A DNA stretch of 64,000 nucleotides from Pseudomonas baetica. GTDB taxonomy: Bacteria; Pseudomonadota; Gammaproteobacteria; Pseudomonadales; Pseudomonadaceae. The DNA lies in the NCBI RefSeq assembly GCF_019733355.1, contig NZ_JAIHLQ010000014.1, positions 1-64,000 of the forward strand, written 5' to 3'. The first letter of the stretch is position 1, and every line of letters starts with the position of its first letter. The notes below the pieces were generated by a model. That model was not told the DNA's origin. It searched no databases and saw only the letters and a program-made list of their open reading frames with translations. Positions 40,699 to 49,294 of the stretch are shown piece after piece. The translations under genes and the position numbers were made by a program.

Positions 40699-41838
40699 TC
40701 AGAGATTGGTAGCTTCCACCCGCCACATTGATGTTTGAGCTTCGCGCGCTATCTGCGCCGCGGTGAACGTCTGGCCAGATGCGTTTTTTTTGCCATCAAC
40801 ACGACAGGCATCAAGGAAAGAAATCAGCAGCGACGCTTTCACCGCAAAATTCATGTTCTGTGCATCGGGTACCGATGAGGTGACGAGGCCGACCACGGCT
40901 CCCGAAAAATCAAACAGCGGGCTGCCGCTGGACCCAGGCTGGATGGCAGCAGTGAACTGCAACAGGCTGGCGTCGTTGTGCAAACCGAACAGCGCCGACA
41001 CCCCACCTTGAGTGACGTGGACGCCGCCACCGGCAAAACCGGCCAGTGGAAAACCCAACGCGACAATGTCTTCACCCAGATCGCAACCGAATCCGGATTT
41101 GAAGGCCACTGGCTTCAACACGGGGGAATCGATCACCCGCAGCAGGGCAATATCGTTACGCCGATCAATCACCACGGGGTCGACACGATAGCGCCCGTCA
41201 AACGAAGCGATGTGAATCTCACGCATACCTTCAATAACATGGGCGCAGGTCATGACATGGTTGGCCGAGACAGCGAATGCTGTGCCGCTGGCGCTGCTCG
41301 CGGATCGGCCAGCCCCTGGCGCGTTTGGGCGTCCCTTGGGATGCGCTTCGTCGATCTCGAGACCGATGCGACGGCCGAGCGCCGCCAGACCGTAGGCAGA
41401 ACCCTCGGCCAACGCGCGAAATTTCCATTGCTGATTGCGGCTGTAAAACTCGCCGATGATGATGGCGGACTCGCCGTTTTCGCGCAGATCCAGGGAGAAC
41501 TCGATCTGGCCATCCACCTGCAGGTGCAGGTTTCTCAGTTCGCTGATCGGGCCGATGGCAGAAAACGTATAAACCACAAGAAGCACGCGGTCGCTACCCG
41601 CCGGGATGTCATCAAGGTTCAGCTTGCAGCCGACTTTTTGCTGATCACCTACCCATTCCATCCACGCGCGTGGCGTTTGAAAAAGGGCGGCTTCACCTTT
41701 CGGGCGGCGTTTGTCATCAACCGGCAATATGGCAACCGCGGCATACTCCCCGAAAGCCGAAGAGTTTCCGCACTCCAGAGTCCATTCACTCCGGGCGCTT
41801 GATATTGCGGTGTTTGCGCCGGGCGCGAGCACCATCAT
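40699..41838 (-). CDS. TerD domain fused to trypsin-like serine protease
   Basis: Protein of 379 aa. The N-terminal TerD-like domain (about residues 1-160) ends in IIIGEFYSRNQQWKFRALAE, the hallmark strand of TerD proteins. An HtrA/trypsin-like protease domain (about 175-350) follows with the complete triad: His in VMTCAHVIEG (about 199), Asp in DRRNDIALLRV (about 229) and Ser in QPGSSGSPLFDF (about 303). No signal peptide or PDZ domain is visible, so it should act in the cytoplasm. AAGGAG lies 10 nt before the ATG at 41838. Second gene of the operon. Targets unknown; it may be activated through TerD-calcium binding. Confidence 0.9.
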   Translation of the reverse strand: MMVLAPGANTAISSARSEWTLECGNSSAFGEYAAVAILPVDDKRRPKGEAALFQTPRAWMEWVGDQQKVGCKLNLDDIPAGSDRVLLVVYTFSAIGPISELRNLHLQVDGQIEFSLDLRENGESAIIIGEFYSRNQQWKFRALAEGSAYGLAALGRRIGLEIDEAHPKGRPNAPGAGRSASSASGTAFAVSANHVMTCAHVIEGMREIHIASFDGRYRVDPVVIDRRNDIALLRVIDSPVLKPVAFKSGFGCDLGEDIVALGFPLAGFAGGGVHVTQGGVSALFGLHNDASLLQFTAAIQPGSSGSPLFDFSGAVVGLVTSSVPDAQNMNFAVKASLLISFLDACRVDGKKNASGQTFTAAQIAREAQTSMWRVEATNL

Positions 41839-41931
41839 TCCTTGAAAACTCCTTGTTTTGCTTCCTGCGTGGGTCGGTGTCGAACCACACAAACGCGCAA
41901 ATGGTACCAGACTTCATATGTCTATTTAATA

Positions 41932-42933
41932 TCAGGGGCGTGTTACCGCAGCAACGCTGACACCTTTTACACGCACGTTCGGCTGCCAAACACCCGGCGG
42001 CTCTGGCAAACCCAGTCGGCGAGTGGCGAATATGCCGGGGAGGTTCAAACCGGCCGCCCGGGTGTAACCGATGCCTCCCGAATAACGAGCGTTAATCTCC
42101 AACAGGTGTGGTTTACCGTCTGAGCTGTCGCGAGTCTGGACATTGACGATGCCATCACATTTGAAGTGCTCGGCGGCCCTGAGGGCGAGTTCGACGGCTG
42201 CACCTTCACGTTCAAAAACCTGATGCAGCCCTTTTTTGCGACGACCAACGAAAGCAATGGGGCGACCGGCTTCGCACACCATATCAACCGAACATTCGAT
42301 TCCGGGCATGTAGGGCATCACGAGCATCGGTGGCGGCGGCGTAACCGCCGAGTGGTAGGCGTGCATATAAAGGTCGAAGTTGACCTCACGCGCATCCGGG
42401 TTGGCGAAGCAGCGGAAAGGGTCAGCGCTTGCCTTGAACCGCCAGAAACCTTGACCATAAATACCCACAGCCGGTTTGACGCAGACTTCGCCCAATGCGC
42501 TGAGCGTCTGAAAGGCCGCGAACATTTCTTCGGCATTGGCGGCGGTGATCGCTGGCACGCAGGCCAGGCCCACGCGTTCCGCTTCTGCCGTGAACTGGCT
42601 TTTGTCATCGACCAGATCAAATGTATTCAAAGAAAGCGCACCGGTGACCAGGACGAGACCAGCGCGCTCGAAACGCTCCCGATCGTGCTCGAACTCCCGA
42701 CCAACACGGCCTGCCAGGACGACTTTGATTCCATGAGCCAGCGCGGTGGAAATGACCCAATCAATACGCTCTTGATTGTCCGCAGGCTCGGTGAAACTGA
42801 CGTCGGCAAGCGAGGTGATTTCAGGACGATCCTGTCGATGCGAGGCATAAACCTTCACTTCGGCCGGCAGCGCCTCGCGCGCACCGAGAATGATGTCCCG
42901 TTGACTGGATTGCCCTTCTAGAAACCAGATCAC
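41932..42933 (-). CDS. ATP-grasp enzyme, first gene of Ter biosynthetic operon
   Basis: Carboxylate-amine ligase-type ATP-grasp protein of 333 aa. It shows ALGEVCVKPAVGIYGQGFWR (about residues 145-164, nucleotide-binding Lys and Gly loop), MPYMPGIECSVDMVCEAGRP and the Mg-binding end HLLEINARYSGGIGYTRAAG (about 285-304). It should join a carboxylate to an amine using ATP. I chose the GTG at 42933 (giving MIWFLEGQSSQRD), because the more upstream GTG codon would place the AAAGGAAGAG ribosome site inside the gene. It heads the minus-strand operon, so the Ter promoter should lie at about 42960-43060. Confidence 0.87.
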   Translation of the reverse strand: MIWFLEGQSSQRDIILGAREALPAEVKVYASHRQDRPEITSLADVSFTEPADNQERIDWVISTALAHGIKVVLAGRVGREFEHDRERFERAGLVLVTGALSLNTFDLVDDKSQFTAEAERVGLACVPAITAANAEEMFAAFQTLSALGEVCVKPAVGIYGQGFWRFKASADPFRCFANPDAREVNFDLYMHAYHSAVTPPPPMLVMPYMPGIECSVDMVCEAGRPIAFVGRRKKGLHQVFEREGAAVELALRAAEHFKCDGIVNVQTRDSSDGKPHLLEINARYSGGIGYTRAAGLNLPGIFATRRLGLPEPPGVWQPNVRVKGVSVAAVTRP

Positions 42934-43097
42934 TATGTTTACTCTTCCTTTTACAGACACCGAAAGCCGCGATATTTCTTGAAAACGTCGCTAGACCCGT
43001 ACCGTGGGCAAGAACGGTACCGCCCTCCCACGCAAACTCAAGGGTAACATTGCGAATGGATCTGGCGTCCGCCGAACGCTCTGAGCGCCTTACTGGA

Positions 43098-43871
43098 TTA
43101 TTCTCGAGTAGCCACAATAAACAACCGCGGAAACGGCAACAGCACCGAACCATCCGCCAGCGCAGGGTAAGCCTTCGCGACTTCTGCCAGATACTGCTCC
43201 AGATACTGCGTGCGCTGCGCCTCGGTCAGCGGGTTCAGAAACGGAATCAACCCGCTGCCCTTGAACCACTCCACAACCCCCGCAGCCCCGCCTGGCAACT
43301 GATGGTGATACGTCGTGCGCCACACATCGACCCGGGCACAATGCGGTCGCAACATCGAGAAATAATCACTGGCACTTGCCATATCGGTTCGCTGACCGGC
43401 AGCGCCGGAGAGTTTGCTGGCCCATGGGCCGTTGGCGGCGACTTCGCGCATCAGTCGATGGGAAGACTCATTGAGGTTGTCGGGCATTTGAATCGCCAGA
43501 CTGCCGCCCGACGAGAGTTTGCTTGCCAGCGCCGGCAGCAAACTGGCGTGATCCGGTACCCACTGCAACACCGCGTTGGCGAAGATCACATCAAACGGCC
43601 CCGCATCGGCCCATTGATCAATCTCTGTCACGTCGAATTGCAACTGTGGCAAGCGCTTGCGCGCCGCTTCGATCATGTCCGGTGAACTGTCGAGCCCGCT
43701 GACTTTTGCCCCTGGAAAACGCTGCACCAAAAGCTCCGTCGAGTTGCCGGGACCGCAACCGATATCCACCACTGAGCGGGCCTGCGCCGTGGGAATCGCC
43801 GCCAGCAGATCGCGGGCCGGGCGGGTGCGTTCATCTTCAAAAGCGACGTATTGTTTGGCGGACCAGCTCAT
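43098..43871 (-). CDS. tam: Trans-aconitate 2-methyltransferase
   Basis: SAM-dependent methyltransferase of 257 aa that esterifies trans-aconitate, an inhibitor of aconitase. Motif I is SVVDIGCGPGNSTELLVQRF (about residues 33-52); SGLDSSPDMIEAARKRLPQ and FDVIFANAVLQWVPDH match Tam closely. The start MSWSAKQYV has AAAAGGA upstream; a longer frame is open without a better site. Monocistronic, minus strand, upstream of the Ter operon but separated by about 140 nt, which should hold the ter promoter. Confidence 0.9.
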   Translation of the reverse strand: MSWSAKQYVAFEDERTRPARDLLAAIPTAQARSVVDIGCGPGNSTELLVQRFPGAKVSGLDSSPDMIEAARKRLPQLQFDVTEIDQWADAGPFDVIFANAVLQWVPDHASLLPALASKLSSGGSLAIQMPDNLNESSHRLMREVAANGPWASKLSGAAGQRTDMASASDYFSMLRPHCARVDVWRTTYHHQLPGGAAGVVEWFKGSGLIPFLNPLTEAQRTQYLEQYLAEVAKAYPALADGSVLLPFPRLFIVATRE

Positions 43872-44052
43872 TGTGTTTTCCTTTTGGGACAAAAAGCGCA
43901 TGAAGCCACGATACAGATAACAGGCTGATCAGACCTCCCTACGAACGTCGCGCAACACACCTGGATTTGTAATAAGAATTTTCAGGTTTCAGCAGGTGTC
44001 AGCATTTCAAGCGCTCCCCAATAAATTAGCCACCAGAAAGGCGCAGAACGCC

Positions 44053-44193
44053 ATGCTCGGCTTGGAATCACTGGATTTGAAGCAACTGGAGGCGTTGCGC
44101 GAACACTTTCGCAAACTGGGCGAGGGAGCAGTGTTGAACCTTGAAGGACGGGGCGAGAAGAGCAAAGCGAAGCAGAACCTGAATGACTGCTGA
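44053..44193 (+). CDS. Possible small protein of unknown function
   Basis: Frame of 46 codons beginning MLGLESLDLKQLEALREHFR with a charged, probably helical core. AAAGG lies about 12 nt before the ATG. An in-frame GTG at 43996 would lengthen it to 65 residues. A strong terminator directly after its stop, with T-runs on both sides, supports plus-strand transcription. I do not recognise a family. Confidence 0.35.
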   Translation: MLGLESLDLKQLEALREHFRKLGEGAVLNLEGRGEKSKAKQNLNDC

Positions 44194-44198
44194 TAATC

Positions 44199-44225
44199 AA
44201 AAACGGCGCCAAAGCGCCGTTTTTA
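44199..44225. terminator. Bidirectional rho-independent terminator
   Basis: AAAACGGCGC-CAAA-GCGCCGTTTT stem-loop with A- and T-runs on both sides, between the small plus-strand frame and the DUF4142 gene on the minus strand. Confidence 0.85.
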
Positions 44226-44239
44226 TTTGAGGTCGGCCC

Positions 44240-44743
44240 TTAGCGGCTGGCTTGCAGCGCTCGGGCCATTTGCAGGTGATTCTGCAGTTTGGGCAACGTC
44301 TCATCGGCGAAGGCTTTGATCTCCGGCACGTCGGTGGTCTGCGCTTGCTGCTGGATCTGCTCAATGGCTTCTTCGGTGGCTTTCACCTGACTGGCGGCGT
44401 AGGCCTGGTCGAATGTCGCGCCGTCCTTCACTTGCGGTATCAGTTGCTTGGCCTTGTCGGCCATTTCTTCACGGGGCGCGACGGGAAGATCGAGCTTTTT
44501 GGCAATCTTCGCCAAGTGCTGGTTGGCCGTGGTGCGGTCGTTGATGACCACGATGGTGTAATCCTTGACCTCTTTGGACTCGGTCTTCTGATGCGCCATA
44601 CGGCTGGCCTCGATGTCGGCCATGCCTTTGGCGGACGCATCGTTGATGAATTCGGCGGGCGACTGGGCGAAAGCACTGCTGGCAAACAGGCCCAGTACGG
44701 TGACAAAACTGAAAGTGCGTATACGGGTGGCCATCCGGCTCAT
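44240..44743 (-). CDS. DUF4142 family exported protein
   Basis: Exported protein of 167 aa with signal peptide (SFVTVLGLFASSAFAQ, cleavage near residue 26). It is followed by a helical ferritin-like domain containing AKGMADIEASRMAHQKTESK and TIVVINDRTTANQHLAKIAK, typical of DUF4142 (PF13628). The family occurs in the periplasm of many proteobacteria; no enzymatic role is established. GGAGG lies 8 nt before the ATG at 44743, which excludes the longer open frame. It is next to the KGG stress-gene remnant, in keeping with a stress-response role. Confidence 0.83.
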   Translation of the reverse strand: MSRMATRIRTFSFVTVLGLFASSAFAQSPAEFINDASAKGMADIEASRMAHQKTESKEVKDYTIVVINDRTTANQHLAKIAKKLDLPVAPREEMADKAKQLIPQVKDGATFDQAYAASQVKATEEAIEQIQQQAQTTDVPEIKAFADETLPKLQNHLQMARALQASR

Positions 44744-44811
44744 GGTCGCGCCCTCCTTCTCTGTAAATTCAAGCGGAAGCTTAGGCCCCCGCCGCTCAAT
44801 CAAAACCACCG

Positions 44812-44963
44812 TCAACGACGACGTCGATGTCTGAACGGGCTAAACCCCTTTCGGTTTTCGACAGTCATTTTGGTGGTTTCCCCACCTTTGCGACCCGTTT
44901 CAGAAGCCTTCGTTCGGTCGTTGGCGAAGTTTCCCCCCAGTTCGGGTTTCTTGAATCCGGCAT
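44812..44963 (-). pseudogene. KGG-motif (Con-10/GsiB-like) stress protein gene, frameshifted
   Basis: From the ATG at 44963 the frame reads MPDSRNPNWG and then loses homology. The next frame continues GGNFANDRTKASETGRKGGE, the signature repeat of stress-induced KGG proteins. The shift falls at a run of six G (plus-strand C at 44933-44938): one additional G, or two fewer, would restore NPNWG(G)NFAND. The gene may be decayed, or phase-variable through the G-run, or the assembly may have a homopolymer error. Such proteins are general-stress or desiccation induced. Confidence 0.65.
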
Positions 44964-45079
44964 GAGTCTCTTGCGCTGGGTCGTGCTCCGGGCGAACAGG
45001 TGCCCACCTCAGTTGAGAATTTCCTGGCCGACAAAGGTTTAGAAAAGTTGCAGTTACCACGACGAACGGTGACCACCGT

Positions 45080-46429
45080 TCAGATATCCAGCGCCCGATG
45101 ATTCAGACGTTTGGCGGCATACATCGCCTGATCGGCATGGCGGAACAGTTGCTGTTCCTCGCGGCCGTGCTCAGGGTAGCGGGCGACGCCGATACTCGGT
45201 TCGATTTGCAAGTTGTGGCCATCCAGGCGCATGGGTTGCACCAGCACTTGTCGCAGCTTTTGCGCCACGCTGTCGGCATCTTCCGTTGCTTGAACGCTGT
45301 GCAGTAACACAACGAATTCGTCACCGCCAATGCGCGCCACCGTGTCAGTCTCGCGCACACACCCCTTGAGGCGGTTGGCCACGGTTTGCAGCAGCATGTC
45401 GCCCACAGCATGCCCGAAGGAGTCGTTGACCTGCTTGAAACGATCCAGGTCGACATACAGCAACGCCATGTGCCCCGCTTGTTCCCGGGCGCAGGTCAAC
45501 GCAGCCTTCACACGGTCGCGCAGCAACTCGCGATTGGGCAATTGCGTCAGTTGATCGTACTGCGCCATGCGTCGCAGACGGGCGTGTAACTGCTGGCGCT
45601 CGATGGCCGTGGCCACTTGGGCGCAGACGTATTGCAGCAATTCTTTGTCTTGCTCGGTGTAGCGTTCGCCGCCCGGCAGGCTTTTGACGATCAGCGCACC
45701 GATGGTGCCGTTTTTCGAGTTCAACGGAACGCCGAGCCAGCAAGGTGAATTCTGCCCCGCCACCAGTGCGGCGAAATCGGGCGCCGAATCGGGACTGTCC
45801 GGCGTCAGAAGAATCGGCTTACCGCTACGGATGACTTCCGCACACAGACGTCCGGTGACGGTGCCGGGTTGTTCAGGCTGCAACTCGTGATCGTTGACGT
45901 GATAGGGAAAATTCAGCTGAGCGCACTGATCGTCGTAGAGCGCCACGGAGAAATTCAGTGCCGGCAGCCACTCGCCGATGATCAGATGAATGCGCTTGAA
46001 TAGCGCCAACAAGTCCTCCGCCGCATGCGCCGCCTCGGAAATCGCATACAACGCCGCTTGTCGCGATTCGGCTTGTTTGCGCTCGGTAATGTCACGGGCC
46101 ACGGCAATGCGCAGTTGATCGACCTCCGACCAGCGCGCCGACCAGAGGATGTGCGCGACGCTACCGTCCTTGCGTATGTAGCGGTTCTCGAAGTTGTGCT
46201 TGGGCTCACCGCCCATGATTTGACCGGCGGCAGCCAAGGTGCGCTGACGATCAGCCGGGTGCACCAGTTCGATCATCGGACGGCCGATCAACTCGTCTGG
46301 CGTGTAGCCGAAAACCCGCTCGCAGGCCGCGCTGACAAAAACGAAGCGGCCTTGCTTGTCGACTGCACAAACGGCGTCCAGTAACAGGTCGATAAAACTC
46401 GCCAATGGCGCGGAATTTCGGCTTTCCAT
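45080..46429 (-). CDS. PAS-GAF-GGDEF diguanylate cyclase
   Basis: Soluble sensor enzyme of 449 aa. A PAS domain (about residues 8-120: LLDAVCAVDKQGRFVFVSAA) is followed by a GAF domain (about 130-280: WLGVPLNSKNGTIGALIVKS). The C-terminal GGDEF domain (about 290-449) has the intact active motif ARIGGDEFVVLL and an I-site RETD five residues before it. It should make c-di-GMP in response to a cytoplasmic signal. No membrane segment or EAL domain. It is the second cyclase in the window, but it has no link in position to the first. Confidence 0.92.
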   Translation of the reverse strand: MESRNSAPLASFIDLLLDAVCAVDKQGRFVFVSAACERVFGYTPDELIGRPMIELVHPADRQRTLAAAGQIMGGEPKHNFENRYIRKDGSVAHILWSARWSEVDQLRIAVARDITERKQAESRQAALYAISEAAHAAEDLLALFKRIHLIIGEWLPALNFSVALYDDQCAQLNFPYHVNDHELQPEQPGTVTGRLCAEVIRSGKPILLTPDSPDSAPDFAALVAGQNSPCWLGVPLNSKNGTIGALIVKSLPGGERYTEQDKELLQYVCAQVATAIERQQLHARLRRMAQYDQLTQLPNRELLRDRVKAALTCAREQAGHMALLYVDLDRFKQVNDSFGHAVGDMLLQTVANRLKGCVRETDTVARIGGDEFVVLLHSVQATEDADSVAQKLRQVLVQPMRLDGHNLQIEPSIGVARYPEHGREEQQLFRHADQAMYAAKRLNHRALDI

Positions 46430-46508
46430 GGTTCAGTTTGGGTGTCCGAGTATTGCAGCATTGATCAACCATCCATGACCTTTTGAGAGCTCATCCCTGC
46501 AAACAAAA

Positions 46509-47147
46509 TCAAGCCCTGTTCGGCATCAGCCCAGGCAGTGCATGCACCAGCGCATTGATGGCGAAACCAATGAACATCACGCCACACAAACGGGTGATCA
46601 GCCGCTCATGGCGTTGATACAGCATACGCACCCGCTGCGCGCCGACAACGCCGATGAGGATAGCGTAAGCCAACAACCCGCCGAGAAAGCTCAAGGCGAT
46701 CAGCGCCGGCAGCATCGTCCAGTTGAGCAATTCGGCGCGGCTGGACAACAGCGCGGTAAATGTCGCCACCGCGACCGGGTAGGCCTTGGGGTTGGTCAGG
46801 CCAAACACAATGCCGTGCCAGAACGGCTTGCGTGCCGCGCCTTGGGGCTCGTCACCGTTGCGGCGCTGGGCACGCACCGCCCGCCAACCGAGCCAGAACA
46901 GATACAAACCACTGAGCACGCCGAGCACATCAAACGCGGTGCTGCCGATTTCCCGGGCGCCGACAATCGCGATCAACGCCGTGCTGCACCAGACCACATC
47001 ACCGAGCAAATGCCCACACAGAAACCCCGCCCCCGCTCTGCGCCCATGCGCCGCGCCGATGCCAAACACCGCCAGCACACCAGGCCCCGGTGTGATGCCA
47101 TAAATGAAACCCGAGGCCAGCACGGCCATTAACAACGATGGGGTCAT
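46509..47147 (-). CDS. LysE/RhtB-family amino-acid exporter
   Basis: Inner-membrane exporter of 212 aa with about six hydrophobic segments. The LysE signature GFIYGITPGPGVLAVFGIGA (about residues 13-32) lies near the N-terminus, and FGLTNPKAYPVAVATFTALL (about 120-139) is the second conserved block. Such proteins release amino acids or related metabolites by proton exchange; the substrate is not predictable. The ATG at 47147 (MTPSLLMAVL) fits the family start, and the frame upstream has no better site. It lies 60 nt after fosA. Confidence 0.87.
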   Translation of the reverse strand: MTPSLLMAVLASGFIYGITPGPGVLAVFGIGAAHGRRAGAGFLCGHLLGDVVWCSTALIAIVGAREIGSTAFDVLGVLSGLYLFWLGWRAVRAQRRNGDEPQGAARKPFWHGIVFGLTNPKAYPVAVATFTALLSSRAELLNWTMLPALIALSFLGGLLAYAILIGVVGAQRVRMLYQRHERLITRLCGVMFIGFAINALVHALPGLMPNRA

Positions 47148-47207
47148 GGAACACCTGCACATGACGACGCAAATGATGGCCAGTCTATATCAGCTCAACG
47201 CGTCGGG

Positions 47208-47624
47208 TCAGGACTCGTCGTAGAAACGCATGCCGACGTACGGATTCAGCCGACATGCCGCTAGCCGCGAAGCGAGATCACCGACGTGGGCTTCCAGTTT
47301 GTGACCATCAGGATCAAGGAAGTAGAACGACGCACCTTCGCTGCGGTTGTCTCGCCACTCCCGCACGTTCACCGCTTTTAGCTTCTGTACGAAAAGCGCG
47401 AAATCCTTGGCGTTCAGGCTGAAAGCGTAATGGGTGTAGTCGGCGCAGGGCTCGTCGCCGCGCTTCGAATCAAGCGACAGGCACAACCAAAGCCCAGGCA
47501 GCGATAGATAGGCGCCGGCGTCCCAAGTGGCTTCGACACGCAGATCAAGCACATCGCGATAGAACCCAAGGCTGCGGTTCAGATCCCGGACGGCGAGGGT
47601 CAGATGGTTGAGGCCGGTGAGCAT
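47208..47624 (-). CDS. fosA: FosA, fosfomycin glutathione transferase
   Basis: Metalloenzyme of 138 aa that opens the epoxide of fosfomycin with glutathione. It is a vicinal-oxygen-chelate protein with the metal ligands visible: His in [15 protein letters not shown] (residue 7), His in DYTHYAFSL (about 66) and Glu in [11 protein letters not shown] (about 112). Arg-, Ser- and Tyr-containing FosA motifs ([15 protein letters not shown]) are present. Intrinsic fosA is common in Pseudomonas. The ATG begins 4 nt after the stop of the upstream exported-protein gene, so they are co-transcribed. Confidence 0.92.
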   Translation of the reverse strand: MLTGLNHLTLAVRDLNRSLGFYRDVLDLRVEATWDAGAYLSLPGLWLCLSLDSKRGDEPCADYTHYAFSLNAKDFALFVQKLKAVNVREWRDNRSEGASFYFLDPDGHKLEAHVGDLASRLAACRLNPYVGMRFYDES

Positions 47625-47628
47625 CGGT

Positions 47629-48345
47629 TCAGTAACCTCTGAGGTCTTCAGGCACGACGTATTGTTGGCCGTCGTAGGTCAGGGTGATTCGGGTTTTCTT
47701 CAGGTTGGTGTTTTTTGAAATGCACTGTTTTCCCGATTGGGTGTTTTTCATTTTGGTGCCGCTGGTGGTGACGATCAGATCGGCGAAACCGTAGTGACTT
47801 GATGAACCGACCTCGACGGTTCTGCGGATCTTCCTGGCGTAACCCTCGCAATCACTCATGAATTCGCCGTTGTTCTTGTAGACCACCAAACCTTCCAGCA
47901 CCGGGCGCAAGGTATCGCCCTCGCGCACATACAGCGCCAGATCGGTTTTCTCGTAGGGAATGGCGTGGGAACTGTGGACGAACTTCGAACGCAGGCCAAA
48001 AGCACGGACGTCCGGTGCCAGTCGGTAGCGGCCTGTGTCGACGCGCAGATCATCAAACCGCACGGCATCGGAGTTGTACGCGCCCGGTTTACGGTAAGTG
48101 GCGACGGGTTTGGCATTGCTGGCGTTGACGATCGCCAGATCCAGATCGAACACCCCGGCATCGTCGCCACCGGCATCAGCAAGGTAGGTGGACTTGACCG
48201 CGATCGCCTGACTCGGGAAGGCCGGCCAGACGATGCAGCGTGACAGTGATTGGCCGTCGAAGGCGTTTGTGGTGCAGGCGGCTTGGGCTTGGGCAGTGAC
48301 AGCCAGAAAACCGAGGGCGATAAGGAGTCTGGTGGGGATGAGCAT
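47629..48345 (-). CDS. Exported protein of unknown function, paralogue A
   Basis: Periplasmic protein of 238 aa with signal peptide ([15 protein letters not shown], cleavage near residue 22). It shares layout and many residues with the next upstream gene: [36 protein letters not shown], then [13 protein letters not shown] and [20 protein letters not shown]. Four Cys are at matching places, suggesting two disulfides. The family is not recognised. Its stop is 4 nt before fosA. A tandem duplication is the simplest origin. Confidence 0.75.
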   Translation of the reverse strand: MLIPTRLLIALGFLAVTAQAQAACTTNAFDGQSLSRCIVWPAFPSQAIAVKSTYLADAGGDDAGVFDLDLAIVNASNAKPVATYRKPGAYNSDAVRFDDLRVDTGRYRLAPDVRAFGLRSKFVHSSHAIPYEKTDLALYVREGDTLRPVLEGLVVYKNNGEFMSDCEGYARKIRRTVEVGSSSHYGFADLIVTTSGTKMKNTQSGKQCISKNTNLKKTRITLTYDGQQYVVPEDLRGY

Positions 48346-48382
48346 GGTTCTTCCTTGATAAAAATCGTTGTTGGCAGGCTGG

Positions 48383-49105
48383 CTACAGACCTTTGAAACC
48401 GGGTGGCAGGACGTAAGAATTTCCGTCGTAGCGCAAGGTTGTCAAAACCGGGCTGTAGACGGTGGTTTTATCTTCACACGCGTCCCCTTCACCTTCGCTT
48501 TTCGTGCCTGTTTGCTGGGTTTTGACGATCAAGTCTGCGTAACCGTGGGAGCTCGTTTTAGCGATATCGATAGTTCTTGAGATCTCGAAGCGCTCCCCAG
48601 CGCAGTTGTCATCCCACTCGCCGCCGTACTCATAAACCACCAACTGACGCAGGACTGGGCGCAATTTTTCACCCTCCCTGACGTAGAGCGAGAGTTGATT
48701 TTCTTCCAGTGGATTGAGGCGAGAACCGTTGGTGAGCAATGCCCGCACGCCAAAAGCGCGAAGGTCGGGGGTGAGTTTGTAGCGAGCCGTATCCAGTGTC
48801 AGCTCGCGCAAGCTGACGCCATCCATCACGAAAGCAGTGGCCTGGTGATAAGTCGCAATCGGCTTCGGTTGCGCGTCTTTCAGCACCGAAAGGTCCAGAT
48901 CATGGGTGCTGAGCGCGCCAGCGGCGGCACGGGTGAACCGGGTTTTGGCGCTGATGGTCAGTCCCGGGTAAGCCGGCCAGTCCTTGCAGACTGACAAATC
49001 CTCGTCACCCATTACCGGCGCCGGCGTGCAATCGGCAAACACCTGCCCCGCCATCAGCCACCCGCACAGCGCCACACCGCCGATCAATCCAGACTTCATT
49101 GTCAC
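48383..49105 (-). CDS. Exported protein of unknown function, paralogue B
   Basis: Protein of 240 aa (or 238 from an internal ATG at 49099) with signal peptide (LIGGVALCGWLMAGQVFA). It is a tandem paralogue of the preceding entry: LSVCKDWPAYPGLTISAKTR, ATYHQATAFVMDGVSLRELT, KLTPDLRAFGVRALL and LSLYVREGEKLRPVLRQLVV. The four-Cys pattern is retained. The GTG at 49105 has GGAG 6 nt upstream, while the ATG at 49099 is at 12 nt, so I kept the GTG. First gene of the probable operon with paralogue A and fosA. Confidence 0.75.
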   Translation of the reverse strand: MTMKSGLIGGVALCGWLMAGQVFADCTPAPVMGDEDLSVCKDWPAYPGLTISAKTRFTRAAAGALSTHDLDLSVLKDAQPKPIATYHQATAFVMDGVSLRELTLDTARYKLTPDLRAFGVRALLTNGSRLNPLEENQLSLYVREGEKLRPVLRQLVVYEYGGEWDDNCAGERFEISRTIDIAKTSSHGYADLIVKTQQTGTKSEGEGDACEDKTTVYSPVLTTLRYDGNSYVLPPGFKGL

Positions 49106-49294
49106 ATCCCGCTCCTCGATAGCTTTTCAGCCGCGCACTATCCCCTCCTGAACGAACGGTTTCAACCGAGTGAACTCTAAATGGCCACTACCTAATACGG
49201 TCCAGTCAAACCAGTGGAGCTAGCCGGTGCCACGCAGTGCACTGCCATCGCGAGACCGCTCATTCCCCCCAAAAAACCGTGCTTCAACTCGATA

